Notes: generated by a model not told the origin, from the sequence alone. Shown: positions 7,451 to 15,596, numbered from the stretch's first letter. The stretch is DNA of 64,000 nt from Tenacibaculum caenipelagi (GCF_004363005.1 NZ_SNYH01000005.1:333786-397785); one strand, 5' to 3'. A program made the numbers and translations.

Positions 7451-7918
7451 ATGAAAAAAGTAATCTTATCAGTATTTGTTGTTGGTGCTTTGTTAGCAAC
7501 ATCATGTAAAAAAGAAGCTAAAGACGCTAAAGATGCAACTGTAGAAACTGTAGAAAACGCTGCTCAAGCTGTTGAAGAAGCTACTGCTGAGACTGTTGAG
7601 GCTACTGAAGAAGCTGCTGAAGAAGCTGCTGACGCTGTAGAAAATGCTGCAGAAACAGTAAAATCTGCAATTGAAGGTATTGAAATTCCTGAATTTGAAG
7701 ATCAAAAAGTAGGAGAATACTTACAATCATACACTGAGTATGCTAAAGATTATATCGAAGCGAAAGGAGATGTTGTTAAGAACACTGAATTAGCTAAAAA
7801 AGGTGTTGAATTAGCTGCTCAAGCAAAAGAGATTGCTGCTAATTTAGACGAAGAAGCTGCTAAGAAATTCAATAGCGTAATGACTGCTATTCAATCTAAG
7901 ATGGCTCCTGCTCAATAA
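7451..7918 (+). CDS. Ala/Glu-rich coiled-coil lipoprotein
   Basis: A 155-residue protein without a recognised family. Residues 1-19 are a lipoprotein signal peptide with the lipobox ATSC (Cys19), followed by KKEAK. About residues 25-75 are a low-complexity stretch of Ala, Glu, Val and Thr repeats (units such as VENAAQAVEEATAETVEATE), predicted to be a long coiled-coil helix. The rest is also helical, with no catalytic signature. It has its own consensus promoter and terminator, and the codon use (many GCT and GAA) suggests high expression. A structural or envelope role is a guess. Confidence 0.85.
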   Translation: MKKVILSVFVVGALLATSCKKEAKDAKDATVETVENAAQAVEEATAETVEATEEAAEEAADAVENAAETVKSAIEGIEIPEFEDQKVGEYLQSYTEYAKDYIEAKGDVVKNTELAKKGVELAAQAKEIAANLDEEAAKKFNSVMTAIQSKMAPAQ

Positions 7919-7937
7919 TTTTGAGACAGAAAAAAAT

Positions 7938-7967
7938 AAAAAGGCTCGCTAATGCGAGCCTTTTTTT
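7938..7967. terminator. Bidirectional terminator between the lipoprotein gene and cdaA
   Basis: AAAAAGGCTCGC and GCGAGCCTTTTT form a stem around TAAT, with As on the left and Ts on the right. It can end transcripts from both convergent genes. Confidence 0.85.
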
Positions 7968-8748
7968 ATGCCATAACATCTTTTTCTAATTTTCTATGGA
8001 GTTCTTCAAGTGATTTATACAACACAAATTCTCCATCTTTTATGTACGAAATTTCTCCTGTTTCTTCAGAAACCAGTAAACAAATCGCATCTGTTTTTTC
8101 TGTAACCCCAATTGCAGCCCGATGTCGTAAGCCAAAACGAGCTGGAATTTTAGTACTATCTGAAACTGGTAACACTACACGAGTAGCCACAATGTAATTA
8201 TCTCTAATTACAGTAGCCCCATCATGCAATGGGCTATTTTTATAAAAAATACTCTCTATAATTGCTTCATTTACCAATGCATCCATCTTATCGCCTGTAT
8301 TAATCAAAAAATCAAGATTATTTGTTTTCTCGATTACTAATAATGCTCCTGTTTTCGTCTTTGATAAATTAACACAGGCTCTCAAAATAGCTTCAATATC
8401 AATTTCTGAGTGGATTTCAGTTTTTAAAAACTTAAGCTGATTCAAAAAACCTCTTTTAGTAGAAAAATTAGTAGTTCCTATCATTAATAAAAACTTTCGG
8501 ATTTCTTGTTGAAATACAATAATGAGCGCAATAACTCCTCCAGAAAGCAAGTACCCTAAAATTCCACTTAGCATTTCCATGTGAAGAGCTTGCGTTATTT
8601 TCCAAATTAAAAAGATTAGTGCAATTCCTATAACAATATTAATAGCTACCGTTCCTTTTAACAATTTGTAAATATAATAAAGCAATACAGCTACTAAGAA
8701 GATATCTAACACATCTAGAAACGAAAAGTCTATAAAATCTAAATTCAT
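7966..8748 (-). CDS. cdaA: Diadenylate cyclase CdaA
   Basis: A 260-residue membrane enzyme that makes the second messenger c-di-AMP from two ATP. About residues 1-85 contain three hydrophobic helices (LDIFLVAVLLYYIYKLL, then INIVIGIALIFLIWKI, then GVIALIIVFQ). The catalytic DAC domain follows, with the diagnostic motifs DGA (residues 176-178, in SPLHDGATVI) and RHR (208-210, in GLRHRAAIG). Length matches the CdaA family. It lies downstream of folP on the same strand with a 124-base gap, an arrangement common in Bacteroidota. Confidence 0.95.
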   Translation of the reverse strand: MNLDFIDFSFLDVLDIFLVAVLLYYIYKLLKGTVAINIVIGIALIFLIWKITQALHMEMLSGILGYLLSGGVIALIIVFQQEIRKFLLMIGTTNFSTKRGFLNQLKFLKTEIHSEIDIEAILRACVNLSKTKTGALLVIEKTNNLDFLINTGDKMDALVNEAIIESIFYKNSPLHDGATVIRDNYIVATRVVLPVSDSTKIPARFGLRHRAAIGVTEKTDAICLLVSEETGEISYIKDGEFVLYKSLEELHRKLEKDVMA

Positions 8749-8872
8749 TAATTTTTAGAAGTTTAGCAACTACTTTTAAACAAAGCCAAAAGACAGTTAT
8801 TTGAAAACTATTTTTTATCTGAGGTATATTTTTAGTCAAAAAACCTCATACTTATTAGTAAATGTAAGCATT

Positions 8873-9694
8873 TTATAATAACTGCTCTACAATCTTAATC
8901 GCTTCTACTGCTTCTTTTACATCATGTACTCTTAAAATCTGAGTCCCATTTAACAAAGCTATTGTATTAGCTACTGTCGTAGCATTCAATGCTTCTTGAG
9001 GCGAAGTATCTAATAGCTTATACAACATTGACTTTCTTGAAACACCTGTTAATACAGGAACTTCAAGATTCTTAAATAATGATAGGTTTTTAAGCAACTT
9101 ATAATTTTGATTGATTGTTTTCCCAAAACCAAAACCAACATCAATAATTACATCATTCACTTTTAATTGTCGTAGTTTAAAAAGTTGTTCAGCAAAAAAG
9201 GTGATCACTTCAGTAACTACATTTTCATACTGCGGATTTTGCTGCATGCTTTGTGGGGTTCCTTGCATATGCATCATAATGTACGGAACTTGTAACTTTG
9301 CTACAGTTTCAAACATTTTCTCATCCATTTTTCCTCCAGAAATATCATTAATAATTGCTGCTCCTGCATTTATTGATTCTTCTATCACCCTACTTCTAAA
9401 AGAATCTACAGAAATAAGAATTTCAGGAAAACTCTTCAGTAACAAATCAACAACAGGAAGCATCCTTTGCAGCTCCTCTTCTTCCGAAATATGTTTCGCT
9501 CCTGGCCTTGAAGAATACGCCCCTACATCAATAAAGTCAGCTCCCTCATTCAACATTTTTTCTGTTTGAGCCAGTATATCGTGTTCATTTTTATATTTTC
9601 CTCCATCAAAAAAAGAATCTGGGGTTATATTTAAAATCCCCATAACCTTAGGAGTAGTGAGATCTATTAAGGTTCCTTTACAATTAATCGTCAT
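8873..9694 (-). CDS. folP: Dihydropteroate synthase
   Basis: About 273 residues. FolP condenses p-aminobenzoate with hydroxymethyl-dihydropterin diphosphate in folate synthesis. Signatures: VMGILNITPDSFFDGG (about residues 18-32), DVGAYSSRPGA, SVDSFRSRV, NDISGG, MHMQGTP, DVGFGFGKT and GVSRKSM. I chose the ATG at 9694 (MTINCKG). A longer frame to 9790 would overlap the divergent DUF1599 gene and add 32 residues with no family match. Another folate gene, folC, occurs in this window at 60.4 kb. Confidence 0.94.
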   Translation of the reverse strand: MTINCKGTLIDLTTPKVMGILNITPDSFFDGGKYKNEHDILAQTEKMLNEGADFIDVGAYSSRPGAKHISEEEELQRMLPVVDLLLKSFPEILISVDSFRSRVIEESINAGAAIINDISGGKMDEKMFETVAKLQVPYIMMHMQGTPQSMQQNPQYENVVTEVITFFAEQLFKLRQLKVNDVIIDVGFGFGKTINQNYKLLKNLSLFKNLEVPVLTGVSRKSMLYKLLDTSPQEALNATTVANTIALLNGTQILRVHDVKEAVEAIKIVEQLL

Positions 9695-9742
9695 TACACT
9701 AAATTTCCAAGTAAAAATAAATGAAAAGCTTGTAATATTTAC

Positions 9743-9750
9743 TATTTTTG
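9743..9750 (+). promoter_or_regulatory. Likely -7 element of the DUF1599 gene
   Basis: TATTTTTG matches TAnnTTTG and lies 25 bases before the ATG. I see no clear TTG at the right distance upstream. Confidence 0.4.
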
Positions 9751-9774
9751 GTCGATTACTTTTAAATAAGAAAG

Positions 9775-10320
9775 ATGCAAGACACCTCAAAACAGTACGA
9801 TGCTGTGGTTGAAGAATGTAAAAGTTTATTTACTAAAAAAATGAGTGATTATGGTAGTGCTTGGAGGATTTTACGCCTTCCTTCATTAACCGATCAAATA
9901 TTTATCAAGGCACAACGCATTCGTCAATTACAAGAAAATACTGAACGAAAAGTTGATGAAGGAGAAAAATCAGAGTTTATAGGTATTATTAACTACTCAG
10001 TAATGGCGTTAATTCAAATAGAATTAGGGATTGTTGAGCAACCTGATTTAACCACAGAAGAAGCTACCAAACTATACAACAAGCATATAAAAATCACCAA
10101 AGAGTTAATGGAAAACAAAAACCATGACTATGGTGAAGCATGGAGAGATATGCGAGTTTCATCGTTAACCGATTTAATTCTGCAAAAACTACTTCGTGTA
10201 AAACAAATAGAAGACAATCAAGGTAAAACCTTAGTTTCAGAAGGAATTGAAGCAAATTATCAAGATATGATTAATTATGCTATTTTTGCCATGATTCACC
10301 TTTCGGAATCAGATATTTAA
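9775..10320 (+). CDS. Duplicated DUF1599 (Nmad1-like) protein
   Basis: A 181-residue cytoplasmic, mostly helical protein of the DUF1599 family, which has been named nucleotide modification associated domain 1; its biochemical activity is not known to me. The protein is built from two copies of one unit: about residues 8-85 and 101-176. Each copy carries a DYG-x-AW-R-x-x-R-x-x-SLTD motif (residues 25-40 and 118-133), then K-x-x-R-x-x-Q and an INY-x-x-x-A-(L/M)-I helix. It is divergent from folP and followed 18 bases later by a membrane protein gene. This folP-DUF1599-DoxX-like order is one I associate with Flavobacteriaceae, which suggests a housekeeping role, perhaps nucleotide-related. Confidence 0.85.
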   Translation: MQDTSKQYDAVVEECKSLFTKKMSDYGSAWRILRLPSLTDQIFIKAQRIRQLQENTERKVDEGEKSEFIGIINYSVMALIQIELGIVEQPDLTTEEATKLYNKHIKITKELMENKNHDYGEAWRDMRVSSLTDLILQKLLRVKQIEDNQGKTLVSEGIEANYQDMINYAIFAMIHLSESDI

Positions 10321-10338
10321 CCTAAATAACACCCCTAT

Positions 10339-11310
10339 ATGATTTTAAAAATATTAACTCATATTTCAAGAGTACTCGTAGGACTTCTTTTTATTTACTC
10401 TGGATTTGTAAAATTGGTAGATCCTATAGGATCTCAATATAAATTTCAAGAATACTTTAGTGAAGGTGTTCTAAATTTAGAATTCTTAATCCCATATACA
10501 TTACCTTTTGCTATTCTTTTAATTGTTGCAGAATTAGCACTAGGCGTTATGCTTTTAGTTGGATTTAAACCTAAATTCACTGTTTGGAGCTTATTTAGCC
10601 TAAACCTCATCTTTTTATTTTTAACTTGGTACTCTTATACCTATAATAAAGTTACCGATTGTGGGTGTTTTGGTGACGCTTTAAAACTTACTCCAAAAGA
10701 AACTTTTTACAAGAATGTTATTTTCATGATATTTATTGTAATTCTAATCTTTGGACTAAAACACATCAAACCTCTTATTTCTAATAAAATAGCCTCATTA
10801 ACATCTTATAGCGCTATATTTTTATCACTTATCATAACCTATTACGTATTAAATCATTTACCTATTATTGATTTTAGAGCTTATGCAATAGGAACAGATA
10901 TTGCTGAAGGAATGAAGTATCAAGAAGGTAGTGACGAAATCCCTCCTATTCACGACTTTGAAATTAGCACTGATGATGGTGATAAATTAGAAGAAATGTT
11001 GGCTAAAGAAAAAGCAATGCTAATCATCATGTATAATTTTGAAAAGACAGAAAAAGAAGGTATTGCTGAAGTAGCAAAAGCTGCAAAAAAGGCTAAAGAC
11101 CAAGGGTATGAAATATATGTATTAACAGCTTCATATATCGAGGATTTAGCAGTTACTCAAAAAGAATTTGAACTCCCTTATACTTTTGGCTTCTGTGATG
11201 AAACAGCATTAAAAACAGTAATTAGAGCCAACCCAGGTATTGTTACTGTTAAAAAAGGAATTATCACAGGCAAATGGAATTGGACAGATGCTGACGACAT
11301 AAAACTATAA
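10339..11310 (+). CDS. DoxX/MauE-like membrane protein (BT_3928 family)
   Basis: A 323-residue protein. The N-terminal part has about four or five membrane helices (residues 5-170) of the DoxX/MauE type, with GLLFIYSGFVKLVDP and a cysteine pair in TDCGCFGDAL (Cys108, Cys110). The C-terminal part (about 195-323) has a thioredoxin-like outline (AMLIIMYNF, then VLTAS and GFCDETALKT) but no CxxC motif. The family is known from Bacteroidota as BT_3928; a redox role in the envelope is suggested by the MauE similarity but not shown. It follows the DUF1599 gene closely. Confidence 0.83.
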   Translation: MILKILTHISRVLVGLLFIYSGFVKLVDPIGSQYKFQEYFSEGVLNLEFLIPYTLPFAILLIVAELALGVMLLVGFKPKFTVWSLFSLNLIFLFLTWYSYTYNKVTDCGCFGDALKLTPKETFYKNVIFMIFIVILIFGLKHIKPLISNKIASLTSYSAIFLSLIITYYVLNHLPIIDFRAYAIGTDIAEGMKYQEGSDEIPPIHDFEISTDDGDKLEEMLAKEKAMLIIMYNFEKTEKEGIAEVAKAAKKAKDQGYEIYVLTASYIEDLAVTQKEFELPYTFGFCDETALKTVIRANPGIVTVKKGIITGKWNWTDADDIKL

Positions 11311-11362
11311 TCAGCAAGCTAAAAATCAGTAACTTTACTATACAATCAAAAATTTAAAAGCC

Positions 11363-11911
11363 ATGAAATTTGTAAAGTACTTTTTATTACTGATAATTGT
11401 TTTAGTTGGATTAGCATTAATTTATGTAGCTAGCTTTTCTGGTAGTTATGATATTAGCAGAAGCAAAGTCATAGAAGCTCCAATAAATCATGTATTCAAT
11501 ACTGTTAATGATATAAAAACATGGGAAAAATGGGGTCCTTGGCATGATGAAGATAGTACTATTGTAGTTACATACGGAGAAAAAACAGTAGGTGTTGGCG
11601 CTTCGGATAGCTGGACAAGTAAAGACGGCCCAGGAAAAATGGAAACCATAGCTGTAGTTCCCAACAAATCTATTAATCAAAAAATATCTTTTGCCGACAA
11701 TGATCCTGGAGATATTTATTGGTATTTTGAAGAAGTTTCTAATGGAACAAAGGTAACATGGGGAATGAAAGCTAAAAAATCTCCTTTTATCTTTAAATTT
11801 TTCGCAGCTATGTCAGGAAGTTGGGATAACATGTTAGGACCTATGGAAGAAAAAGGACTTAACAACCTTGAAAAGGTAATATTAGAAACAATTCCTTCGC
11901 AACAGGAATAA
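11363..11911 (+). CDS. SRPBCC (polyketide cyclase-like) protein
   Basis: A 182-residue protein with one N-terminal membrane helix (about residues 5-25) and an SRPBCC/START-like domain (about 33-180). Typical stretches are VIEAPINHVFNTVNDIKTWEKWGPW near the start, then TKVTWGMKAKKSPFIFKFF, and GPMEEKGLNNLEKVI in the long C-terminal helix. These domains bind hydrophobic ligands; the ligand here is unknown. A terminator follows the gene. Confidence 0.85.
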   Translation: MKFVKYFLLLIIVLVGLALIYVASFSGSYDISRSKVIEAPINHVFNTVNDIKTWEKWGPWHDEDSTIVVTYGEKTVGVGASDSWTSKDGPGKMETIAVVPNKSINQKISFADNDPGDIYWYFEEVSNGTKVTWGMKAKKSPFIFKFFAAMSGSWDNMLGPMEEKGLNNLEKVILETIPSQQE

Positions 11912-11934
11912 GCTTTAACTATGAATATAAAACT

Positions 11935-11963
11935 AAAACCTCACAAAATTTGTGAGGTTTTCT
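11935..11963 (+). terminator. Terminator after the SRPBCC gene
   Basis: AAAACCTCACAAA and TTTGTGAGGTTTT form a perfect stem, followed by T-rich sequence. Confidence 0.8.
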
Positions 11964-12050
11964 TATTTTCGCAATAGCATAATGCTTTTTTATAATAATT
12001 CTTACAAATTATCTTTAAGAATAATAAGCTATTAATCTAAAATAACTTTA

Positions 12051-12443
12051 GTGAAGCAATTTTTATTAGTTTTTATTGGTGGTGGCATTGGAAGTGTTCT
12101 TCGATTTTTAATTGGAAAACTTTTAAACAGTTCGCAAGCAGGAATTCCTTACGGAACCTTTACTGCAAATATTCTAGGCAGCTTACTTATCGGAATTATT
12201 TTAGGATTTGCAGCTAAAAATGAAGCTTTAACACAAAACCATACTTTATTATTAGCTACAGGCTTTTGTGGTGGATTTACCACTTTTTCAACCTTTGCTT
12301 ACGAAAATCATATTTTTTTAAAATCAGGAGATTTCACCTCTTTTGCCATATATACTATCGCTAGCTTCATATTAGGTTTTTTAGCCGTATTTGCAGGAAT
12401 CTATCTGGCGAATTACTTTGTGGCTAATCCCAGAGGCATTTAA
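12051..12443 (+). CDS. crcB: Fluoride channel CrcB/Fluc
   Basis: A 130-residue inner-membrane protein with four hydrophobic helices that exports fluoride as an antiparallel dimer. Family motifs are present: GGGIGSVLRF near the start, PYGTFTANILGSLLIG (about residues 33-48) and GFCGGFTTFSTFAYE (71-85), which includes the conserved Thr/Phe fluoride track. It starts with GTG. I saw no fluoride riboswitch upstream. Confidence 0.93.
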   Translation: MKQFLLVFIGGGIGSVLRFLIGKLLNSSQAGIPYGTFTANILGSLLIGIILGFAAKNEALTQNHTLLLATGFCGGFTTFSTFAYENHIFLKSGDFTSFAIYTIASFILGFLAVFAGIYLANYFVANPRGI

Positions 12444-12491
12444 TTCGAAACCATTTTGATTTTACACAACTCTTAAAATAATACATAGTAA

Positions 12492-13196
12492 ATGGATAAC
12501 CTTACACAATACACATCGGCTAACAACCATGTAATCATTACAATTACCAACGGAAAAGCCAATGCTATTTCTCATGAAGTAATCGACGCTTTAAACTCCT
12601 CATTAGATCAAGCAGAAAAAGAAGGAAAACCAGTCATTTTAACTGGGCAATCTGGAATATTCTCTGCAGGTTACGACTTAAAAAGCATGACTCAGTCTCC
12701 TGAATCAGCTTTAGAATTAGTTACTAAAGGTTCTAAGTTATCACATAGAATGCTTTCATTTCCTTTTCCTATAATCGCTGCTTGTTCAGGACACGCAGTT
12801 GCCAAAGGAGCATTTTTATTACTTTCTACAGATTACAGACTAGGCGTTGAAGGTGATTTTAAAATTGGATTAAACGAGGTAATGATTGGTATGACCATGC
12901 ACAATGCCGGTATAGAAATTGCTAAAGCTCGTTTAACACCTATATACTTTGAAAGAAGTGTAAACTGTTCAGAAATATACAACCCTAAAGATGCTATTAC
13001 TGCTGGATTTTTAGACAAAGTTGTACCTCAAGAACATTTGTTGCCTACCGCTATTAAAATCGCTGAAATGTTTTCAAAATTGAACAAAAAGGCACATACT
13101 GAGACAAAACTAAAGGTTAGAGAACCATATTTAACTTCATTACAAGAAGCTATTGAACAAGATTGCAAAGAAGGATTAACACCTCCTTCAAAATAA
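12492..13196 (+). CDS. Enoyl-CoA hydratase/isomerase family (crotonase) protein
   Basis: A 234-residue crotonase-fold enzyme acting on acyl-CoA. The oxyanion-hole stretches are visible as SAGYDLKSM (about residues 58-66) and ACSGHAVAKGAFLLLSTDYRLG (about 96-117). The common acid residues of true hydratases (Glu pair) are not obvious: the second position region reads EVMIGMTMHNAG. The exact reaction is therefore open. It is shorter than typical hydratases (about 260). It ends in a terminator shared with the convergent lipoprotein gene. Confidence 0.87.
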   Translation: MDNLTQYTSANNHVIITITNGKANAISHEVIDALNSSLDQAEKEGKPVILTGQSGIFSAGYDLKSMTQSPESALELVTKGSKLSHRMLSFPFPIIAACSGHAVAKGAFLLLSTDYRLGVEGDFKIGLNEVMIGMTMHNAGIEIAKARLTPIYFERSVNCSEIYNPKDAITAGFLDKVVPQEHLLPTAIKIAEMFSKLNKKAHTETKLKVREPYLTSLQEAIEQDCKEGLTPPSK

Positions 13197-13225
13197 AAAA
13201 ATCCTGCTGCAGCAGGATTTTTTTT
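13195..13225. terminator. Bidirectional terminator
   Basis: AAAAAATCCTGCTGCAGCAGGATTTTTTTT is a palindrome with As on the left and Ts on the right, between the convergent crotonase and DUF1684 genes. Confidence 0.88.
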
Positions 13226-13226
13226 A

Positions 13227-13838
13227 TTACTTAGGTCCTTTATAAGCCATTACTCCTGCTTTAATTTCTGTATCTAAATAATTACCTCTTGGTGTTATTG
13301 GACACGAATAACGATTACTATATGCACAATAAGGATTATATGCCTTATTAAAATCAATCATTAATGTGCCATCTGAGGCAATATCACCAGTTAAAACATC
13401 TATAAATCGACCTCCTTTATACGAAGTTTTTCCGTTGGTATTATCTAAAAAGGGGAGAAACAAGTAATCTTGATACTCTGGCTTAGGGTTTTCATTTTGG
13501 TAAATTGCCAACTCATACTCTTTCTCATCAATAGTAAATAACACTACTCCATATTTTTGATACACCACTACCCTATCTGTTGTTGTAGGAAAATTAAAAG
13601 TTGGAGCATCTGGTGTTCTTATTAACTTCGCCTTAACCTTATACTTGCTATCAATTGGAAAAAAGTCTAGTCCTTTAAAGTTCTTCAATCCTTTTTTTGT
13701 TAAAGGTGATTTAGACGCATCTTTAAACTCGGCATTCATTTCCCTTTGAAATTCAGATTTTCCTTGAGCACTTCTTTTGTCTTGATTCTTACATGATAAG
13801 AACAAGGCTACCAAAACAAGCAATATTATTTTTTGCAT
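13227..13838 (-). CDS. DUF1684 lipoprotein
   Basis: A 203-residue protein. Residues 1-16 are a short lipoprotein signal peptide ending LFLSC (Cys16). The DUF1684 region is recognisable by PIDSKYKVKAKLIRT, LFLPFLDNTNGKTSYKGGRFID, and especially YNPYCAYSNRYSCPITPRGNYL near the C-terminus, a Cys-containing signature of the family. No function is established to my knowledge. It faces the periplasm or cell surface. Confidence 0.88.
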   Translation of the reverse strand: MQKIILLVLVALFLSCKNQDKRSAQGKSEFQREMNAEFKDASKSPLTKKGLKNFKGLDFFPIDSKYKVKAKLIRTPDAPTFNFPTTTDRVVVYQKYGVVLFTIDEKEYELAIYQNENPKPEYQDYLFLPFLDNTNGKTSYKGGRFIDVLTGDIASDGTLMIDFNKAYNPYCAYSNRYSCPITPRGNYLDTEIKAGVMAYKGPK

Positions 13839-14198
13839 ATTTCATTTCTTTTTATTGCATACAAAAATACTGTATTCTCAGCAAAACACTGATATTACTT
13901 AAGAAATCATTAAACGAATCAGCTAAAACTGTTAATATTTTGCTAATAAATTTTAAATCTCGGCAAAAAATCCTTATATTTAAATTTATAGATTAAATCT
14001 ATAATTGATGTGTAGAAGGTTTTAAACCTTATAAAAAAAACTTATACATAAATAAAACAAATTGATAAAATTAACTATAAGCAACTTAAAGTTTCCCTTA
14101 TATTTGCCCCCCATTTATTTTAGGGAAAATCTTCTACGTAAAGTCAATTACCAGACCAACCTAAAAGATAATTTTAATTTAAAATTGGTAAATAGTAT
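13839..14198. other. Non-coding spacer of ~360 bases
   Basis: This AT-rich spacer lies between the divergent DUF1684 lipoprotein gene and the 76-residue small gene. I see one good -7 element at 14099-14106 and no convincing coding frame or hairpin. A short in-frame stretch at 13793-13996 overlaps the lipoprotein start and looks random. Confidence 0.5.
14099..14106 (+). promoter_or_regulatory. Likely -7 element of the 76-residue gene
   Basis: TATATTTG is a perfect TAnnTTTG match. The ATG lies 92 bases downstream, which leaves a leader of about 85 bases. No TTG is seen at the usual distance. Confidence 0.45.
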
Positions 14199-14429
14199 AT
14201 GAATTCAGAATTAATAAATAAAGCAGAAGAATTTGAAAACAGAAAATTCAAATTTGTTACTACTAGCGATAGAATACTAGCCTCTAGAGAAGCAAAAGCT
14301 TTAATTTTAGAGATTAATGAGGTCTATAAAGAAACCAAAGACAGTGCTTTAATGGATGTTATGAAACGGTTAACCGCTGTAAAACAGCGTATCGAAAAAC
14401 GTTTAAAAGGAAAACCTTTAACAGCCTAA
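14199..14429 (+). CDS. Small conserved-looking helical protein
   Basis: A 76-residue protein I do not recognise by name. It is charged and predicted all-helical, with many Lys and Glu residues and a basic C-terminal end (KQRIEKRLKGKPLTA). No signal peptide, Cys or metal motif. It has a plausible own promoter and a strong terminator, and codon use matches its neighbours, so I consider it real. The stretch EFENRKFKFVTTSDRILASREAKALI may be its conserved core. Function unknown. Confidence 0.7.
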   Translation: MNSELINKAEEFENRKFKFVTTSDRILASREAKALILEINEVYKETKDSALMDVMKRLTAVKQRIEKRLKGKPLTA

Positions 14430-14530
14430 GCAATAAACCTTATGTTTATTTCGTTATTAAACAATATGAATAATGGATAGTGGTTTCATTAACTTTACTA
14501 TCGCTCTCATTATAATATTTATTCTTGATA

Positions 14531-14567
14531 AAGTTCTAAGTAATTTGCTTAGAACTTTTTCTTTTTT
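14531..14567 (+). terminator. Terminator after the 76-residue gene
   Basis: AAGTTCTAAG (14531-14540) pairs with CTTAGAACTT (14548-14557) around a 7-base loop and is followed by a T-rich run. Confidence 0.85.
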
Positions 14568-14570
14568 AAA

Positions 14571-14578
14571 TATATTTG
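14571..14578 (+). promoter_or_regulatory. -7 element of the tRNA-Pro gene
   Basis: TATATTTG lies 7 bases before the mature tRNA start. A TTG at 14545-14547 gives a 23-base spacer, longer than the optimum and inside the preceding terminator loop. Confidence 0.55.
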
Positions 14579-14585
14579 CATTCAT

Positions 14586-14660
14586 CGGGATGTAGCTTAG
14601 TCCGGTTAAAGTGCTGGTCTGGGGGACCAGAGATCGGTGGTTCGAATCCACTCATCCCGA
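14586..14660 (+). tRNA. tRNA-Pro(GGG)
   Basis: A complete cloverleaf. The acceptor arm CGGGATG pairs with CATCCCG. The anticodon arm CTGGT/ACCAG encloses the loop CTGGGGG, giving anticodon GGG. The T arm contains GGTTCGAATCC. CCA is not encoded. Confidence 0.95.
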
Positions 14661-14771
14661 CTTCTTTATTTTTGTAAAAAAAACTTAGTTCTTTTTTTAC
14701 AAAAAACAAACTAAAAATCAACCACTTAAAAAACAAACTAAAAAAGTTCTTCAAAAAAATAAAAAAAGTTT

Positions 14772-14801
14772 TTGGCAGTATTAAAAAACATTATATATTT
14801 G
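14772..14801 (+). promoter_or_regulatory. Promoter of the tRNA-Thr gene
   Basis: TTG at 14772-14774, a 19-base spacer and TATATTTG at 14794-14801 match the Bacteroidota consensus exactly. The mature tRNA begins 20 bases downstream. Confidence 0.75.
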
Positions 14802-14820
14802 CCACGCTTTTAAGGAAAAC

Positions 14821-14894
14821 GCCGATGTAGCTCAGCTGGCTAGAGCAGCTGATTTGTAATCAGCAGGTCGTGGGTTCGAGTCCCTCCATCGGCT
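14821..14894 (+). tRNA. tRNA-Thr(TGT)
   Basis: A complete cloverleaf. The acceptor arm GCCGATG pairs with CATCGGC. The anticodon arm GCTGA/TCAGC encloses the loop TTTGTAA, giving anticodon TGT. The T arm contains GGTTCGAGTCC. CCA is not encoded. Confidence 0.96.
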
Positions 14895-14902
14895 CTTAAG
14901 TC

Positions 14903-14934
14903 AAAAGCGCTAACAAAAGTTAGCGCTTTTTTTA
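14903..14934 (+). terminator. Terminator after tRNA-Thr
   Basis: AAAAGCGCTAAC and GTTAGCGCTTTT form a stem around AAAA, followed by Ts. Confidence 0.88.
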
Positions 14935-14948
14935 TGCGCTTATTTTGC

Positions 14949-14956
14949 TAAATTTG
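14949..14956 (+). promoter_or_regulatory. Likely -7 element of the udk operon
   Basis: TAAATTTG matches TAnnTTTG and lies 24 bases before the udk ATG. It also argues against the in-frame TTG at 14945 as a start. Confidence 0.5.
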
Positions 14957-14980
14957 TCACACATTATTTTACAAAACTTG

Positions 14981-15595
14981 ATGAAAAATATATTTGTTAT
15001 TGGTATTGCTGGAGGTACAGGAAGCGGAAAAACCACAGTAGTAAACCAGATAATTAACGAACTTCCTGCAGACGAAGTATGCGTTATATCTCAAGACTCT
15101 TACTACAAACAAACAGATAATCTCACCTACGAAGAACGTACAAAAATAAACTTTGACCACCCAAGAGCAATTGATTTTGATTTAATGGTTCATCATCTAA
15201 CCGATTTAAAAAACGGAAACATTATTGAACAACCTGTGTATTCGTTTGTAGCTCATAATAGAACCAAAGACACCATAAAAACACACCCTAGAAAAGTTAT
15301 TATTATAGAAGGAATTTTGATATTTAATAGTGAAGAACTTCGTAACTTGTGTGATATTAAAGTTTTTGTACACGCCGATGCCGACGAACGATTAATAAGA
15401 CGTGTACGAAGAGACATTAAAGAGCGAGGTAGAGATGTTAACGAGGTTTTAAGCAGATACCAAACTACTTTAAAGCCCATGCATCAACAATTTATCGAAC
15501 CTACCAAAAACTATGCTGACATTATTATTCCTAACGATAGATATAATACTGTTGCCATTGATATTGTAAGGACTGTAATTAACGATCGTTTATAA
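14981..15595 (+). CDS. udk: Uridine kinase
   Basis: About 204 residues. This cytosolic enzyme phosphorylates uridine or cytidine in pyrimidine salvage. Walker A GIAGGTGSGKTTVV lies at about residues 8-21. Other family stretches are SQDSYYKQ, NFDHPRAIDFDL, PVYSFVAHNR, VIIIEGILIF and FVHADADERLIRRVRRDIKERGR. I chose the ATG at 14981 because the upstream TTG lies in the promoter and adds no family sequence. It is the first gene of a five-gene operon, with 1 base before divIC. Confidence 0.95.
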   Translation: MKNIFVIGIAGGTGSGKTTVVNQIINELPADEVCVISQDSYYKQTDNLTYEERTKINFDHPRAIDFDLMVHHLTDLKNGNIIEQPVYSFVAHNRTKDTIKTHPRKVIIIEGILIFNSEELRNLCDIKVFVHADADERLIRRVRRDIKERGRDVNEVLSRYQTTLKPMHQQFIEPTKNYADIIIPNDRYNTVAIDIVRTVINDRL

Positions 15596-15596
15596 A

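Noticed and set aside
7502..7705. Phe/Ser-rich minus-strand frame inside the Ala/Glu-rich lipoprotein gene
   Set aside because: It is the mirror of a low-complexity GCT/GAA repeat in a well-supported gene.
9111..9569. 152-residue plus-strand frame inside folP
   Set aside because: The folP frame has all family motifs; the opposite frame has no start signal or recognisable domain.
9695..9790. Longer folP start at 9790
   Set aside because: It would overlap the start of the divergent DUF1599 gene, and the extra 32 residues do not resemble any folP.
12001..12050. Fluoride riboswitch before crcB
   Set aside because: I could not find the conserved crcB-motif pairing or its G-rich start in the short leader.
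14457..14754. Minus-strand reading frames over the tRNA-Pro gene, one starting MDSNHRS
   Set aside because: They are antisense to the tRNA and its terminator. Frames of this kind with that start are a known false prediction over tRNA genes.
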